A stretch of 64,000 nucleotides of DNA from Cryptomeria japonica. Its lineage: Eukaryota; Streptophyta; Pinopsida; Cupressales; Cupressaceae. Of this stretch, positions 11,901-24,165 are shown piece by piece. Under the pieces are notes generated by a model. It was not told where the DNA came from. It saw nothing but the letters and a program-made list of their open reading frames with translations, and searched no databases. The stretch is from positions 51,679,136 through 51,743,135 of the forward strand of contig NC_081414.1 of NCBI RefSeq assembly GCF_030272615.1, written 5' to 3'. Numbering within the stretch: position 1 is the stretch's first letter; the number at the start of each line of letters is the position of its first letter. A program made the position numbers and the translations under genes.

Positions 11901-14185
11901 TAGTATATTTAGTTCCTTAATTCCACATTTATCAAATTTGGAGGATGTGAAAAAGCCCCTTACATTACTACTACTAGAACTCAATAGACAATTATAAAAA
12001 ATGCACAAATTATCTTTAAAAAAGAAGGTTAAGGGAGATGGATTTCCTATTGTGATTAATACTTGTATTCTTATTTAAGAAGTCAAATGACAAAGAATGT
12101 AGAAATAGAATTAGCACAATTCAATTTGAAATTATATAAAACTAGATCATCATTCAATTATAAGTCTATCATTAAAGACCTAAGGGATATCTACAAATGA
12201 AAATAAAGGTAGAAGGTTTGTGTGCCAATTGTGAATATTATTATAAACTTAGAAGAGGAGATTACTCCAGAATGATTTTTATTTAGTTGAAAAAATATTC
12301 AATAGCTATAGTGCCATATGTAAACATATGGTGTAAATGTTATAGATCCTACCTATAAAATAGAGTGGATTGCCAAGGATAGATTAGGGGCAAAGAGAAG
12401 TAAAGAGCTTAAAACAAAGGAATAGAGGAGTCTAGAAAAGAACATAGAAGTGATTAAATGATAAGAGGAAGAAATATAGTCTTCTCATTAAAGAATTGAA
12501 GATTTTGACAATTATTGATAATGATCAAAAATATTTTCTTTAATAGAGTTGAAGAGTTTTAGATAGAGAAATTAATCCTAATTGTCCATCTCTAATCCTT
12601 CAAGAATCTGCTAGAAATATTTTCTTTAATAGAGTTGAAGAGTTTTAGATAGAGAAATTAATCCTAATTGTGCATCTCTAATCCTTCAAGAATTTGCTAG
12701 GAAAAAAGGTGGATAACCTGAGAGTAAGATAAGGGAGAACCAAATTCCACAATCCAAAAATAATATAATATGTTTATCTAAGGATTATAGATGAAAAATT
12801 TCCTTGATTTGTCTTCTAAATTTTCATTGGAAATGAGGCAAGGCCTAGTTTAGATGCCTTTCTTGAATTGAGGGAACCTAATTAACTTGCATTAGGTGAC
12901 CTTCCATCAAATAGAATATGTGGGAAAGTTAAAACCAGTTCAGTTGTAGAAAAACTATCTACCAAGCTTTTAAAATATTATCAAGGGGATAGAAACATGA
13001 GTTTTGAATTATGGGACAAAAATAACTTTATCTTTCCAATTTATTTTTGTCCAAAGGTTGAAGGTGGTATTAGAAAGGATTTTTTGTCTAGCCATGTGAT
13101 GTAAATGGGCATTACCCTTAAGGGAATGAATGATCCACATAGTAATCAAAATCTCCTTGAGAATAGACATCTATGATGCCTAACTACCCTTCATCCTTGA
13201 ATTGAGAGGAGTGTAACCAAGATGAGGTTGGTAGGCCATTTTTATTGCCCATTTAGGTCAAATGAAGTTTTTTTTTTTCAAGTGGGATATTTGGTTACAC
13301 AACAAGATTTAGAGCGAAGCCAACACAAAGGGATGTGTAGACATGAATAATTGCCACCTACATGTGAACTACCATGGATAAGAACTTGTCTCTCTGAACC
13401 ATGTAAGTTTACCTTTGAGTTTGTTGAAAAAAACATCCAAATATCATAGAAAGAGATATCCATACCAAAGTAAATACTTAAGAAACGGACAATAACGCCA
13501 CATTTAATAAATTGTCACTCATTACAAATCCAACTTAAAGGTTTATCAAACCTAATTATGTAGAACCATGTTTTATACATAAAAAGATGAGGGAGCAAAG
13601 CTATATAAAATAGGTCAAAGACATCCAAGATGAGAGAGAGTTTTTCCATATAAAATTTAACCAAGAGAATTATCATTATTTAAATATAAATTGAAAACAT
13701 AAAAGCCCTAGAAAAAGGAGATGCCATGAATTGGCATGAATGCTAAGACAAATAGAAAGGAAGCTATGTGGGATATAATGTTGAGGCCAAAACTGGGCCA
13801 TTTGAACAATTGGCAAATAAAGGGTTATTTATTATTCAATTATGTATGGGCTTTGTCAAAGTTAGTTTGATGAGAAAATTAAGTGATTTGTCTATTGGAA
13901 AAATGGTTAAAGAAAACTTGTATAATTCACATGGTAGGTAAAAATTGTTAAATTAATAAATATATAAACAATGATGATTTGCAAGCCCGTGATAAATGAA
14001 TGTTTAAATAATTAAAGACGAGGGATTATTGTGAATGTGATATATCCGTTGGACTGGTGGAAAGAATTTCACTTCAATCATGAAACACATGCAACCTTTA
14101 ATTTTACGGTCAGCTTGCCTGTCATTAATATTTCACATGATTTGGTCATTTAATAAAATATAAAAATGAAAAAAAAATATTTTTT
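8969..14185. other. AT-rich DNA, no recognisable gene
   Basis: This is about 5.2 kb without an ORF over about 65 codons and without protein-level similarity to anything I recognise on either strand. It has frequent A/T runs and scattered short imperfect repeats. The only clear structure is the 86-bp tandem duplication at 12529-12700. It is probably old, decayed transposon sequence. Confidence 0.6.
12529..12700. repeat. 86-bp tandem duplication
   Basis: Two adjacent copies (12529-12614 and 12615-12700) differ at only about two positions (C/G in TCCATC/TGCATC and C/T in AATCTG/AATTTG). The near-identity implies a recent local duplication within otherwise old sequence. There is no coding content. 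Confidence 0.9.
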
Positions 14186-14202
14186 ATGTTTAGTTAATTG
14201 TT

Positions 14203-14418
14203 TTGATTAAGTAAAAACAGGTATTTGAAAGGCACCCGAACCTTTTACAAGCCAGGAGAACAAAAAAGCATAAAAAAGTACTTGATCACTTCAAAAAGTC
14301 AAAATGAATACATCGGATGGGCCCAGCTTAAAACATCATTACATAATTACATAAAACTCGGAACAGACAACAATAGGAAAGCAAAAGACAGCAAAAAAAC
14401 AGAACCAAGGACAACAAC
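14203..14418 (-). mobile_element. 5'-truncated LINE 3' fragment
   Basis: A 216-bp insert is flanked by an exact 17-bp direct repeat, ATGTTTAGTTAATTGTT (14186-14202 and 14419-14435). Read on the minus strand it resembles the 3' tail of the L1 at 15261-23398: T/G-rich sequence, then TGTAAAAGG and GGTGCC-type motifs, ending in an A-rich tail. Long target duplications and a truncated 5' end are typical of target-primed reverse transcription. The identity as LINE is inferred from composition and end structure, not from coding sequence. Confidence 0.65.
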
Positions 14419-15316
14419 ATGTTTAGTTAATTGTTATAAATCTAGATTTTTATAATTTATAATAATTAAAAAATAAAAAAGGTTATGGTTTGTGCATGTT
14501 TTTTTAGTTGACTTATTATTATATTTAAAATTATAATTTTTAAATAAATAAAATGTAGCATTTTCATTTGATTTTTGATGTATCAATTATAATTTAAATT
14601 TAATACTTTTTGTGTATGAAAGGTTGTCCCATTGAATTAGGAGTTTTTTTATAACCTTGATTAAAATTAAATTTAAATTATTATTCTAACAAATAAATAA
14701 GTCAAAATTCAAATAAATATCTTCAAATCATTTGATAATTTTTTAAAACATTAATTGATAATTATATTTATTGTTTAGAAAGAAAATTATATTCAATTTT
14801 TTTAATTGAATGTTATGGGTTGTGCATGTTTTTAGCTGGTTTATTATTATATTTAGTATTTAGAAAATAAATAAATAATTCAGTTTTTAAATAAATTAAA
14901 AATATATTTTATAAATTTAGATTTTTACAATTTATTATAATAAAAAATAAAAATGTTATGATTTGTGCATGTTTTTAGTTAGAATTATATAATTTTTAGA
15001 AAAAAAAAATATATATTTAATTTTTAAATAAATAAAATGTATTATTTTCTTTAGATTTTGATGTATCAATTATAATTTAAACTTAACACTTTTACATGTA
15101 TATATAAAAGTTTTAAATAAACAAAATGTAACATTTTCATTTGATTTTTGATGGATCAAATATGAATTTAAACTTAACACTTTTTATGTGTATGAAAGGC
15201 TGTACCATTGAATTAAGAGTTTTTGTGATAGCATTAATTAAAATTAAATATAAATCATTATTTCAAATTTGAAATTTCCCGCTCTGCAAGTTTCAAATTT
15301 CAAACCCCTGTCGTTC

Positions 15317-16642
15317 ATGGTGGACTCTGCTGGTGGGGATCTTCCCCCACCGCATACAGACCTCGCTTTGGACTTTGCAATGCTGACACTGTCTGTCACA
15401 TCCTCTCCTGGTCCCACGGTGGATCCTCCTTCTGGTCCGAATGTGATTTAGCTTGACGGTTCTACTTTGGAGAGCTCTCTGGTCACGCCCATGGTTTTTG
15501 ATCCTATACCTAACGTGCCGGTTGCTCATGATAAGCAAAATATCACTGAACCTCCTATTGACAACACGAATCTCAAAGGCTGGAAAAACGTGTTGGTCAG
15601 AAACACTGAGACTGTGGACCCCAACATCGTCCTCATCTACTCACAAACTGAGGAGGGAACACCTTTAGAGCTCCTTGACGTTGTTCTTGACCGCATTTTG
15701 CAAAACATGGCTAATACTCTAGTGGGAAAATTCTTCTCCCCGCGCCCCATGGTGGAGATGGTTAGAAAATGGGTCAAGGACAAATGGAAACTGAAAGGGA
15801 GTGTTTCTGTTAGTGCCATGCATGGAGCCCTCTTCCTCTTCAAATTCACTGCTGAGGAGGATTTCACTCTTGTCCTTTCTGGCTGCTGATCCTATGATCA
15901 AAACAATCTTTCCCTTTGTCGATGGAAGGCTAGTTTTGACCCAGTGGTTGATTTGCAAAAAACTGCTCCAGTTTGGGTTCGGCTCCCGAGGCTCCCCCTT
16001 GAATACTGGGATGAGTCCATCTTTAAATGGATTGGGAATTCCTTTGGTCATTTTGTTGGTGTTGATGAAATTACCAGAACCAAATCGTGCCTAGTCTATG
16101 CTCATTTTTTTGTTCAAGCTATTGTGAGCATGAATCTCCCCAACTTTATAACCCTGAAATCTAGGCTTGGTAGCTAGACTCAAGCCCTTGTTTATGAAAA
16201 TGCCACCTTTTTCTACCAAAAATACCGCAAAACTGGGCATTTTATTTCTCAATGAAAAGCTCTGGCTCCCTTGCCTCTTAAGCTCAAGGGCCCGACCCTG
16301 GATAAAAGCCCTATGCCAAATGTTCCTCCCATTCATCAAGGCCCGATTGTGGGGCATGTTGTGGCTCCTACTCCTGGCCCGTACCTGCCTCCCCCTACAG
16401 TTGAGGACTTGGTTAGGGAAGAATACCCCTTTGTTGAAAGTATTATCAACCTTCTCAAATCTCTTGCAAAGTATGTGGATGAGGCCTCTAAATTGGCCTT
16501 GAAGGAACAATACATCTCCCCGATGGCCATCTCGGTTTCCCCGGTTGATCAACTGGGAGATGGAAAGATTGCGAGGGACCCCATTCTCACCCTGGAGATG
16601 ACTCGCTCCCTGATGCTGTTATCTCATCCCACTCTGCACTAG
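15317..16642 (+). pseudogene. LINE ORF1 (DUF4283-type RNA-binding protein)
   Basis: One continuous frame from the ATG at 15317 to 16642, broken by stops at 15449 (TAG), 15887 (TGA), 16175 (TAG) and about 16252 (TGA). The middle (about 15570-16170) resembles DUF4283, the plant LINE ORF1 domain: LVGKFFSPRPMVEMVRKWVK, WKLKGSVSVSAMHG, then VWVRLPRLPLEYWDE. Around 16200 is a degenerate zinc knuckle (FFYQKYRKTGHF) in which the cysteines of the usual C-x2-C are replaced. The C-terminal part is proline-rich. ORF1 proteins bind the LINE RNA and form the transposition particle. It is 228 bp upstream of ORF2. Confidence 0.82.
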
Positions 16643-16869
16643 GGTATCTCCTCCCCTGGTGCTCCTGGTGTGTCATCTAGCGGTTGCATGACTCCCATTG
16701 ACGAGGGATGGATTACTCAAAGATGCAAAACCATAAATGCAAAGCTTGATGTGGGGACGAACCTTAAAGCAGGCCGACCATCATAGAGACTATCAAGACA
16801 GAAGGAAGCAACAAGGGATATTGCCAATGACAGGCAACGAACCTTGGAGACGTCCATAAAAGGTAAGAA

Positions 16870-19800
16870 ATGAAGGTCCTCTCATGGAATATGAGGGGCC
16901 TCAACAACCCCCAAAAGCAATATGCTCTTAAGAATTGTATTTTTGAAAATAAAATTATGGTCCTTCTCCTCCAAGAAGTTAAGATCTCTATGTCTTCCTT
17001 TTCCCTTGTTGTTGGAAAAATTTGGCTTGGTGCTAAGTTTGTTATTAGTTATGCTACTGGAGCCTCCGGTGGCTTGGTTACCATGTGGGACCCCTCCCAT
17101 TTCTCTGGCAGTCTTCTCTCCTCCTTGACCAACTGTTTGGTTTCTGAACTCTCTTCCTCGATGGACTCCTGCCTTCTCATTAATGTTTATGCCCCCAATG
17201 TTAGATCGGGTAGACTGAATCTCTGGAATGACATAACTACTCTAATACAAAATAATGCCAATGAGAACTGGTTGATCGCGGGTGGTTTCAACTCTCCTCT
17301 GATCCCCTTTGAGAAGTTGGGGGGCCTCCGAGAGTACTCTGACAGTATGACTGATCTTGTCAACTTCATTGGAAGGAATAGGTTAATGGATTGGAACTAA
17401 CGGGGTAAAAATTCACTTGGTCCAATCTTGGGAAGGGAAAGGATCTTATTCAGGTCAGACTTGATAGATTTCTCATCTCGGGCAATTGGGGAATGGGTCC
17501 CTCCTTAAAGCTCACTGCCCTCCCCAGAACGGTCTCTGACCACAACCCCCAGCTCCTTTGGAATACCACAAATGCTGTAAGGAAAAATCATCCTTTTAGG
17601 TATGAAATTATGTGGAACTCTCATCTGGAGTTCAAGGAATGCATTAAAATATGGTGGAGCACCTACATACTTGGCACACTTATTTTCTGGATTGCCCAGA
17701 AGCTTGATTTGGTCAAAAGGAATGTCTGGGGTTAGAATAAATATACCTTTGGGAACATCTTCAGGCAAAAAAAGGATCTCAATAGTAAACTGACTGCTAT
17801 CCAAGAGCACATTGATCAAGGTGACTCCCTTGAAGCTACCCATATGGAGGAGGGTGCTCTCTGCAGAAAATGGAAGGAAAATTCCCACAAAGAAGAACTC
17901 TACTGGAAACATAAATCTTGGGTTGATAAGAATACGACTTTCTTTCATAGATCAACTATTATCCATAGGCATAGAAACCACATCTCCTCCCTCTTGGATG
18001 ATAACAATCAAGAGGTCAATGATGAGGATAGTTTGAGCGGACTGACAATTAACTATTTTGCCACTTTCTTTAGGGAATATGGTGACTTTGGGGCCCCTAT
18101 TGGGGAGGATCTTCTCAACTGCCTCCTGTCACCCCTCTCGGTGGAAGATAACAGCCTCATTTTGGCCCCTATTTTTGAGGAGGAAGTCAAGTCCACTGTT
18201 TTTGCTATGGGTTCCTTCAAAGCCCCAGGTCCTGATGGTTTCCCCTCGACTTTTTTCCAATATTTCTGGGATGTGGTGGGCCCTGATGTTGTTCTGGCCA
18301 CTAGGGATTTTTTTAGATCTTGAAAGCTTCTAACAAGCTCAATTACACCTTCATTTACCTTGTCCCTAAAATTCAGGAGGCGTCCAGTCTCAAGGACTTC
18401 CGCCGTATCAGTATCTGCAACACTATTTATAAAATCTTCAGCAAATTTCTTGTTAATAGGCTCAAACCTTTCCTGGATTCTCTGATTATCCCTTCTCAGA
18501 AAGGTTTTGTCCTAGGTAGATAGATTCTTGATGCAGCCATCTCTACTCATGAGATTATTCACTACATGGACAAGTGTCATCAGCTGGGGATGGTGCTCAA
18601 GCTTGACATCTCCAAGGCTTATGATAGAGTCAACTAGAACTTCCTTTTCAAAGTTCTCAAGACAATGGGTTTCAGAGATAAACTCATCAAACTTATTGGG
18701 GAATGCATATCGATGGTTACCTACTTTGTGCTTCTCAACGGGATCCCCCTGGAGAAGTTCAGGGCCTCTAGAGGTCCATGACAAGGGGATCCTCTCTCCC
18801 CTTACCTTTTCATCATCCTCGCTGAAGTGTTGGCTTCTAATTTGAACTCCATGGTTTGCAAGGGAGCTCTCTTGGGCATCAAACCTGCCTCTACGACGCC
18901 TCCTAATATTCTGCAGCAGTTCGTCGATGATACTATTCTCTTTGGTATCTCCTCTTTGTGGGAAGCTAAGGATTGGAAATCCTTTCTCAACTCTTATGCT
19001 CTGGCCTCTGGCCAACTCATTAACTATGAGAAAAGCAACATTTACTTCTTTCACACTCATGTCCAACTCCAAGATAAAGTCTACAAAATCCTTGGTTGTC
19101 AAAGGGCCTCCCTCCCTGGCACCTATCTTGGTCTCCCTTTGACTATCAAAGATATCTCTAATTCCTTTTGGATCTCTATCCTTGTAAGAATGCAAAAGAA
19201 GCTAGTTGGTTGGAAAGGTAGATTCCTTAATAGTACTAGGAAATTGCAGCTTCTCTCCTCCTCCCTCCAGGGGATCCCTATGTACTTCCTCTCCTTTTTT
19301 AAGATTTCTACGATTATGGTTGCTAAGTTGGAGAATATCCAAAAGAATTTCCTTTGGACGAGAATGGAAGAAAAGAAGAGGCTCGCCTTGGTGGGCTGGG
19401 ACAAAGTTTGTCTTCTGAAGGCCATGGGTGGATTGGGAACCTACAAGATCTCCAAGTTCAATAAGGTCCTTATGACCAAAATTTCCTGGAAGCTTTTGAA
19501 TAAGGATGTGGATTGGAGTAGGATCATCAGGGCTAAATACCTAGATAATGGGGACTTTTCCTCTATTCTGAAAGAGGAGGGCCTCCCCAGGGGTCCAAAA
19601 TTCTCGCATGGTATGAGGTGGCTTATTGGAAATGGAAGGAATATTCTCTTCTGAGGGGATTGCTAGTTGGGAGAGAAGCCCCTAGCTTCTTCCCCCTCCC
19701 TTAGAAGGCTCTAGGATGCTGCCAAAAGCGTATTTGGAGAAAGGGTCAGTGACTATTTCAACAACAACACTTGGAGGGCTTTGGAGGATCGCTCCATTGA

Positions 19801-21029
19801 TCATCCCTTCCTCCTCCCTGCTACTAGAGAGATCCAAAAGATTTTGGCTAGCACGTTCCTCCCCCTTTTTCCTAGGGAAGATAGATGCATTTGGAAGTGG
19901 GACCCTTTTGGGGACTTCTCTATCAAAATTGCCTACAACAGCTTGCTAAGAGAACCTAATTACACCTCTATCTGGAAAGAGGTCTGGAATCCCCAACTCA
20001 TTCCCAAGGTTAATTTATTTTGGTGGACTTCTCTCCTCAACAAAATTTTGACCCAAGACAATTTGGTCAAGCAGGGATTCCAATTCCCTAATAGATGCAT
20101 CATCTGCAAAAATGATGAGGAAAGTCTTGCTCATCTCTTCCTCCACTGTGCCTTTACTCGGGAGCTTTGGGGGATGGTCTACAACAAGCTCAATATCTGT
20201 TGGATTATGATTGACAATTTGTTAAGTTTTTCCCAGGGGTTTCGAGGCCCCTCTTCCAACCCCCTTATCCAACAACTGTGGAATCAGATCCCCCCTCATG
20301 TAAGCTAGAGTATCTAGAAGGAAAGGAATGACATGATATTCAGAGACAAAGAGGCCTCTGTGGAAATTGTGTTTGCTCGTTTTCTTAAGTTAAATCTTGA
20401 GAATATCTTTGTTTCTAAAACTCGACTGGCCTCCAAGCCCCCCTCTACTTGGGACTGGGAAATTTAAAGATGTTGGAACATCCCCCTCTTGTTCTCTCTT
20501 GTTGACTAATCTAAGAGACTTCTAAGGCAAAGCACGGTCTGGTCCCCTTTGGTTACACATTTCAAACTCAATTTTGATGGGGCTGCCAGGGGGTCTGGCT
20601 GTTGGTGGAGGGATTATCAGAACCCATTTGGGGGCCCTTGTTGCTTCTTATGCGGGTAACCTGAATGGGCATTCCTCTAATCAGGCTGAAGTTATGGTCT
20701 TAGCCTGAGGAATTCATCTCGCCCTCACCATGGGAATCAGGATTATGGACATTGAGGGTGACTCCAAGCTCATCATTGATGCTGTCAAAGGGTGGGATAG
20801 GCTTAATTAGACCATTGAGGGAACCATTAGGGACACCCTAAGGCTCATCTCCAGGCTTGATTCATTTAAAACTATGCATGTCTATAGGGAAGGCAACAGA
20901 GTGGCAGATTCCCTGGTGGCCATTGGCCTAAATCTTTCAGGATTGAGATGTTGGAGGAGCCATAATTCCCTCCCGAACCATGTTAACTTCCTTCTTCAGG
21001 AAGAGAAATCTAAAATTCTTACCAATGAT
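16870..21029 (+). pseudogene. LINE ORF2: AP endonuclease, reverse transcriptase, zf-RVT, RNase H
   Basis: It starts MKVLSWNMRGLNNPQK, the standard plant L1 endonuclease opening. The endonuclease motif GDFN reads GGFN (about 17280), losing a catalytic Asp. A frame change near 17390 leads into KFTWSN and RLDRFLIS. The reverse transcriptase spans about 18180-19160: FKAPGPDGFP, KLDISKAYDRV, and the catalytic FVDD (about 18918-18930). Thumb-like sequence (GWKGRFLN, KLQLLSSSLQ, MGGLG) follows, then a zf-RVT zinc-binding region (WWTSLLNKI, CIICKNDEESLAHLFLHC, about 20020-20160). A plant RNase H (RVT_3) lies at about 20560-20960 (FDGAARGSG, NQAEVMVLA, EGDSKLIIDA, YREGNRVADSL). There are several frameshifts and stops. 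The protein would nick target DNA and copy the LINE RNA. Confidence 0.88.
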
Positions 21030-21439
21030 TGAGCTGCCGCCAAGTGTTTTCCTTACTCTCCTCTCTTCCCTTGGGGTTGTCTAGAGGTGTTGGTTTCATA
21101 ATTCAAATCATGAGAATATCCCTTTGATCTAAATCGATGTGGTGGTGACTCATTCGACCAGGTTGGCGGTGATGGACATGCTGCTTCGTTGGTAATTCAT
21201 TTGGGCTTACAACGTCATGATGAGGTACGATTGGATTGGTAACATGTTGGTTGCCGCTGGTATTTGCTGTCTCTTCATGCCTCATAACCTAGAAATCATT
21301 TCCAAAAGTGATTTCAATTTTTCCCATGCGCCCAACCTCATGTCTCATTTAATGACGTCGGGTTCGCACACTTCCCATTGTCTTTTCTTGGCTTGCTTCT
21401 TGAAAGGTCTCTGCAACTTTCTCTGTGATTTTTTTTCAT

Positions 21440-23228
21440 GACTAAATAAGCTCTCTTGGTGGAGGATATGGGGGGTGATAGAGTTAGATACGAACTGGAC
21501 AATCCGGATGATTTTAAAAATGACCCCCTGGTCTGGAATTTCTATGTTGAAGGAGGGGTTCCCAATTTTTTTGGAATGTTTGTAGGGCCATGATGAGCAG
21601 CTCTCGGTTGCTTTTTCCTCCTCCTGGTCTGAGAGGTATGTCTCAGTGGGCAACATTTATTTTGATGTCTCTGAGGAGACTATTTCCTAGGCTATGAAGT
21701 TGGCCCTCGATGGCTGACGTTGGAAGCGCACCAACCATGTTGCCAACAATGAAGGTTTGAAACGCTTCTTCCTCAACTGTGAGGAACCTATCAAACTCTA
21801 GGGTGGGTTTGCCCAGGAGGAGATTAAACACCTGTGGAACATGATCTACCTTATGATCATGTACTTCACTCTCGAGGGTAGGCACAAGGTATTTTACTAC
21901 TATCATTTTCCCCTTCTGAATCATTTCTGTAATAATAATTTGCTCTTTCTACCCTTTTATTTACTGCATTCCATTGAAAGCTCTGTTAAAAACACCATGG
22001 ATCCCAAACAGGGGGATAAGCCATCCTACCTCCTTCACCAGGGCCTCATTTATAGGCTGTACAAATTTCATGAGGCCCTTTTCCCCCCCGGAACCTCTCG
22101 CTCTCTCAGCCCCCCATGCCTGCTCCTCAACAGCTTGTCGCCCTGTCTATGGCCTTCCCCAAATTTTTCCAGTATCCTCATGAAGGCTTTTCTACGACCA
22201 ACTTCTCCATGTCTCTACCTGCTTATGCCTCTACCGTTTCCTTATCTGCGGTCTCCCCCAATTTGACTCTGTCTGCCTCTCCCAGCGTTTCTCGCTCCCT
22301 GTCCAAGGGAAAAGGCAAAACCCCTGTTAAATGCAAACATATTGTCTTTGATGACAATTCATCCTCTAAGGATGATGAGAATGACAATCCTTCCCCTGAT
22401 TCTGAGGTTAAAAGGAGATCCTCCAGATTGGCTTCCAAAATCTTGCACAAAAAGAAGAACCCTATGATCAAAAATATTGAGTCGGAGGAGGACCCCATTG
22501 AGGACAAGCAGAGAGAGGACCCTAATACCACTATGGGGGGCCTTGATGGGGATGTTGTGGATGTGGATATGACTAGGGACCCCATGGTTCTGATCACTGT
22601 TGGTGTCGCTAACACGAGCAATTTTGAGATGCAAACCCAGGACTCTATTGATGTTAAGGATACAACCCCTATGAACATGGGCACTAAGGGTGTCATGGGT
22701 GAGGAAAACTATGATAACAAAGCCCTGGACTTTGGTAACTTAGACTCGGATTTAAAGATGGCAAAATAGGTGATGAACTCTCTCCCCTTAATGGGCTTGG
22801 GCAATGATATTGACCGTTCCCCTGCTGAAGATGTGGCCAAGGTGATGGATAAAACTATGGATGACATGGCTACTATGAACCCCCAGGTTGTCCCTACTCT
22901 AGAGAAAATAGAAAAGATGCGCATAGACATGTTGGACATCACATAGAGGATTGAGAACTTGGGCCTTGTTCTTGAATTGCAGGCTATCATGGACGATGTC
23001 AATCGGCTCAAGAGAAAGATGGAGGCCTAGGATGCCCAAATTGTAGGCCTTAACAAATTTCATCTGCAGGTTTTACATAGCTCGTCGCTCACCCTCTCTC
23101 TGCTAAGGGAATGTACTATGGACACGGAGGAGGAGGATAAGCAAGAGGCTAGGGACTTATATAAGTTCCTGTCCAATGAATAGAACAGTGCCATTGATGC
23201 CACTGGGGTGCGAAAGGCACCCCTATAG
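21440..23228 (+). pseudogene. Extra third ORF of the LINE, unknown function
   Basis: Lying between the RNase H and the 3' UTR, on the same strand, this stretch keeps coding character despite stops and frame changes. Its first half has conserved-looking segments: GHDEQLSVAFSSSW, RYVSVGNIYFDVSEETIS, MYFTLEGRHKVFYYYHF, then LLHSIESSVK and LLHQGLIYRLYKFHEALFP. I associate such segments with uncharacterised plant transposon-linked proteins but cannot name the family. From about 22290 it becomes charged and low-complexity, with basic clusters (KGKGKTPVKCK, KRRSSRLASKILHKKK) that look like nuclear-localisation signals. The end (about 22900-23030) is a short heptad-like coiled coil. Internal TAG stops stand where Gln would fit. 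It could be a captured or fused ORF or an older resident gene hit by the LINE. Confidence 0.55.
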
Positions 23229-23398
23229 TTTGTTTTTGTGTTTTTTGCTGCTATTTTTTATTTTCTAAGACTTGGTCTCTTTTTGTTGTTAGTTGTTGTT
23301 AATGTTGTTATAGTGTTGTTTTTGTATTGTGGTCTCATTAATAGTTCTGCTATGTAAAGGGCCAATGCCCTAGTTCTCACTGCTTTTTTAATTAAAAA
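23229..23398 (+). other. LINE 3' UTR and A-rich tail
   Basis: A T/G-rich tract (repeated GTTGTT) is followed by TGTAAAGGGCCAATGCCC, which contains a small inverted repeat (GGGC-GCCC), then a run of T and a short A-rich tail. This organisation is typical of plant L1 3' ends. Confidence 0.7.
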
Positions 23399-24165
23399 CA
23401 AATAAATAATTCACAATTTCAAATAATAATTTTTAAAATCTTTTTAAAAATATTTATATTTTTATAATTTATAATAATAAAATAAAATGCAACATTTTCA
23501 TTGGATTTTTTAGGCATCAATTATAATTTAAACTTAACACTTTTAATGTATATGAAAGGTTGTAGAATTTGATTTAAGAGTAATTGTGATAGCCTTAATT
23601 AAATGAATATAAATCATTATTCTAACAAATAAATAATTCAGAATTAAAATAATAATTTTTAAAATATTTTTTTTTGATAAATTTAGATTTTTACAATTTA
23701 TAATAATAATAAAATGTTATGGTTTATGGATGTTTTTTAGCCGATTCATTATTATATTTAATATTTAAAAAAAAAATTATATATTCAATTTTTAAATAAA
23801 TAAAATGTAGCATTTTCATTTGATTTTTGATGTTAATTTAAACTTAACACTTTTTATGCGTATGAAAGGTTGTGCCATTGAATTAGAAGGTTTTGTGATA
23901 GCCTTAATTAAAATTAAATATAAATCATTAGTCTAACAAATAAATAATTCAAATTTTAAATAAATATTTTAATATTATTTGATAATTTTTTAAAATTAAT
24001 TGATAATTATATTTAATATTTAGAAAAAAAATTATATATTCAAATTTTTAAGTTTTTTGAATCAATAAAATGTAACAGTCTCGGCCCATGAATGGGCATC
24101 ATCAGGTGGATCTGAGTATTGATAAGTAGATTAAGGAAGGATGGTGTAAACCAGAGGAGGGTTAG

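Larger units (their letters stand above)
15261..23398 (+). mobile_element. L1-type LINE, near full length, decayed, with an extra third ORF
   Basis: The order on the plus strand is ORF1 (DUF4283-like, 15317-16642), ORF2 (endonuclease, reverse transcriptase, zf-RVT, RNase H; 16870-21029), a further coding stretch (about 21440-23228), then a T/G-rich 3' UTR ending in an A-rich tail near 23390. Base composition is clearly more GC-rich than the AT array it sits in. The array sequence stops near 15260 and resumes at about 23399 with ACAAATAAATAATTCA. A clean target duplication is not visible (a 9-mer ATTTCAAAT at 15260 and 23416 is a weak candidate), so end coordinates are approximate. All ORFs carry stops or frameshifts, so this copy is dead. 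Confidence 0.85.

Noticed and set aside
14225-14455. 76-codon ORF, lysine-rich
   Set aside because: It is the reverse of a LINE-like 3' tail inserted with a 17-bp target duplication, and the frame crosses the insertion border.
18512-19195. 227-codon minus-strand ORF
   Set aside because: It lies opposite the LINE reverse transcriptase, whose motifs (KLDISKAYDRV, FVDD) are clear on the plus strand; the reverse frame is a shadow.
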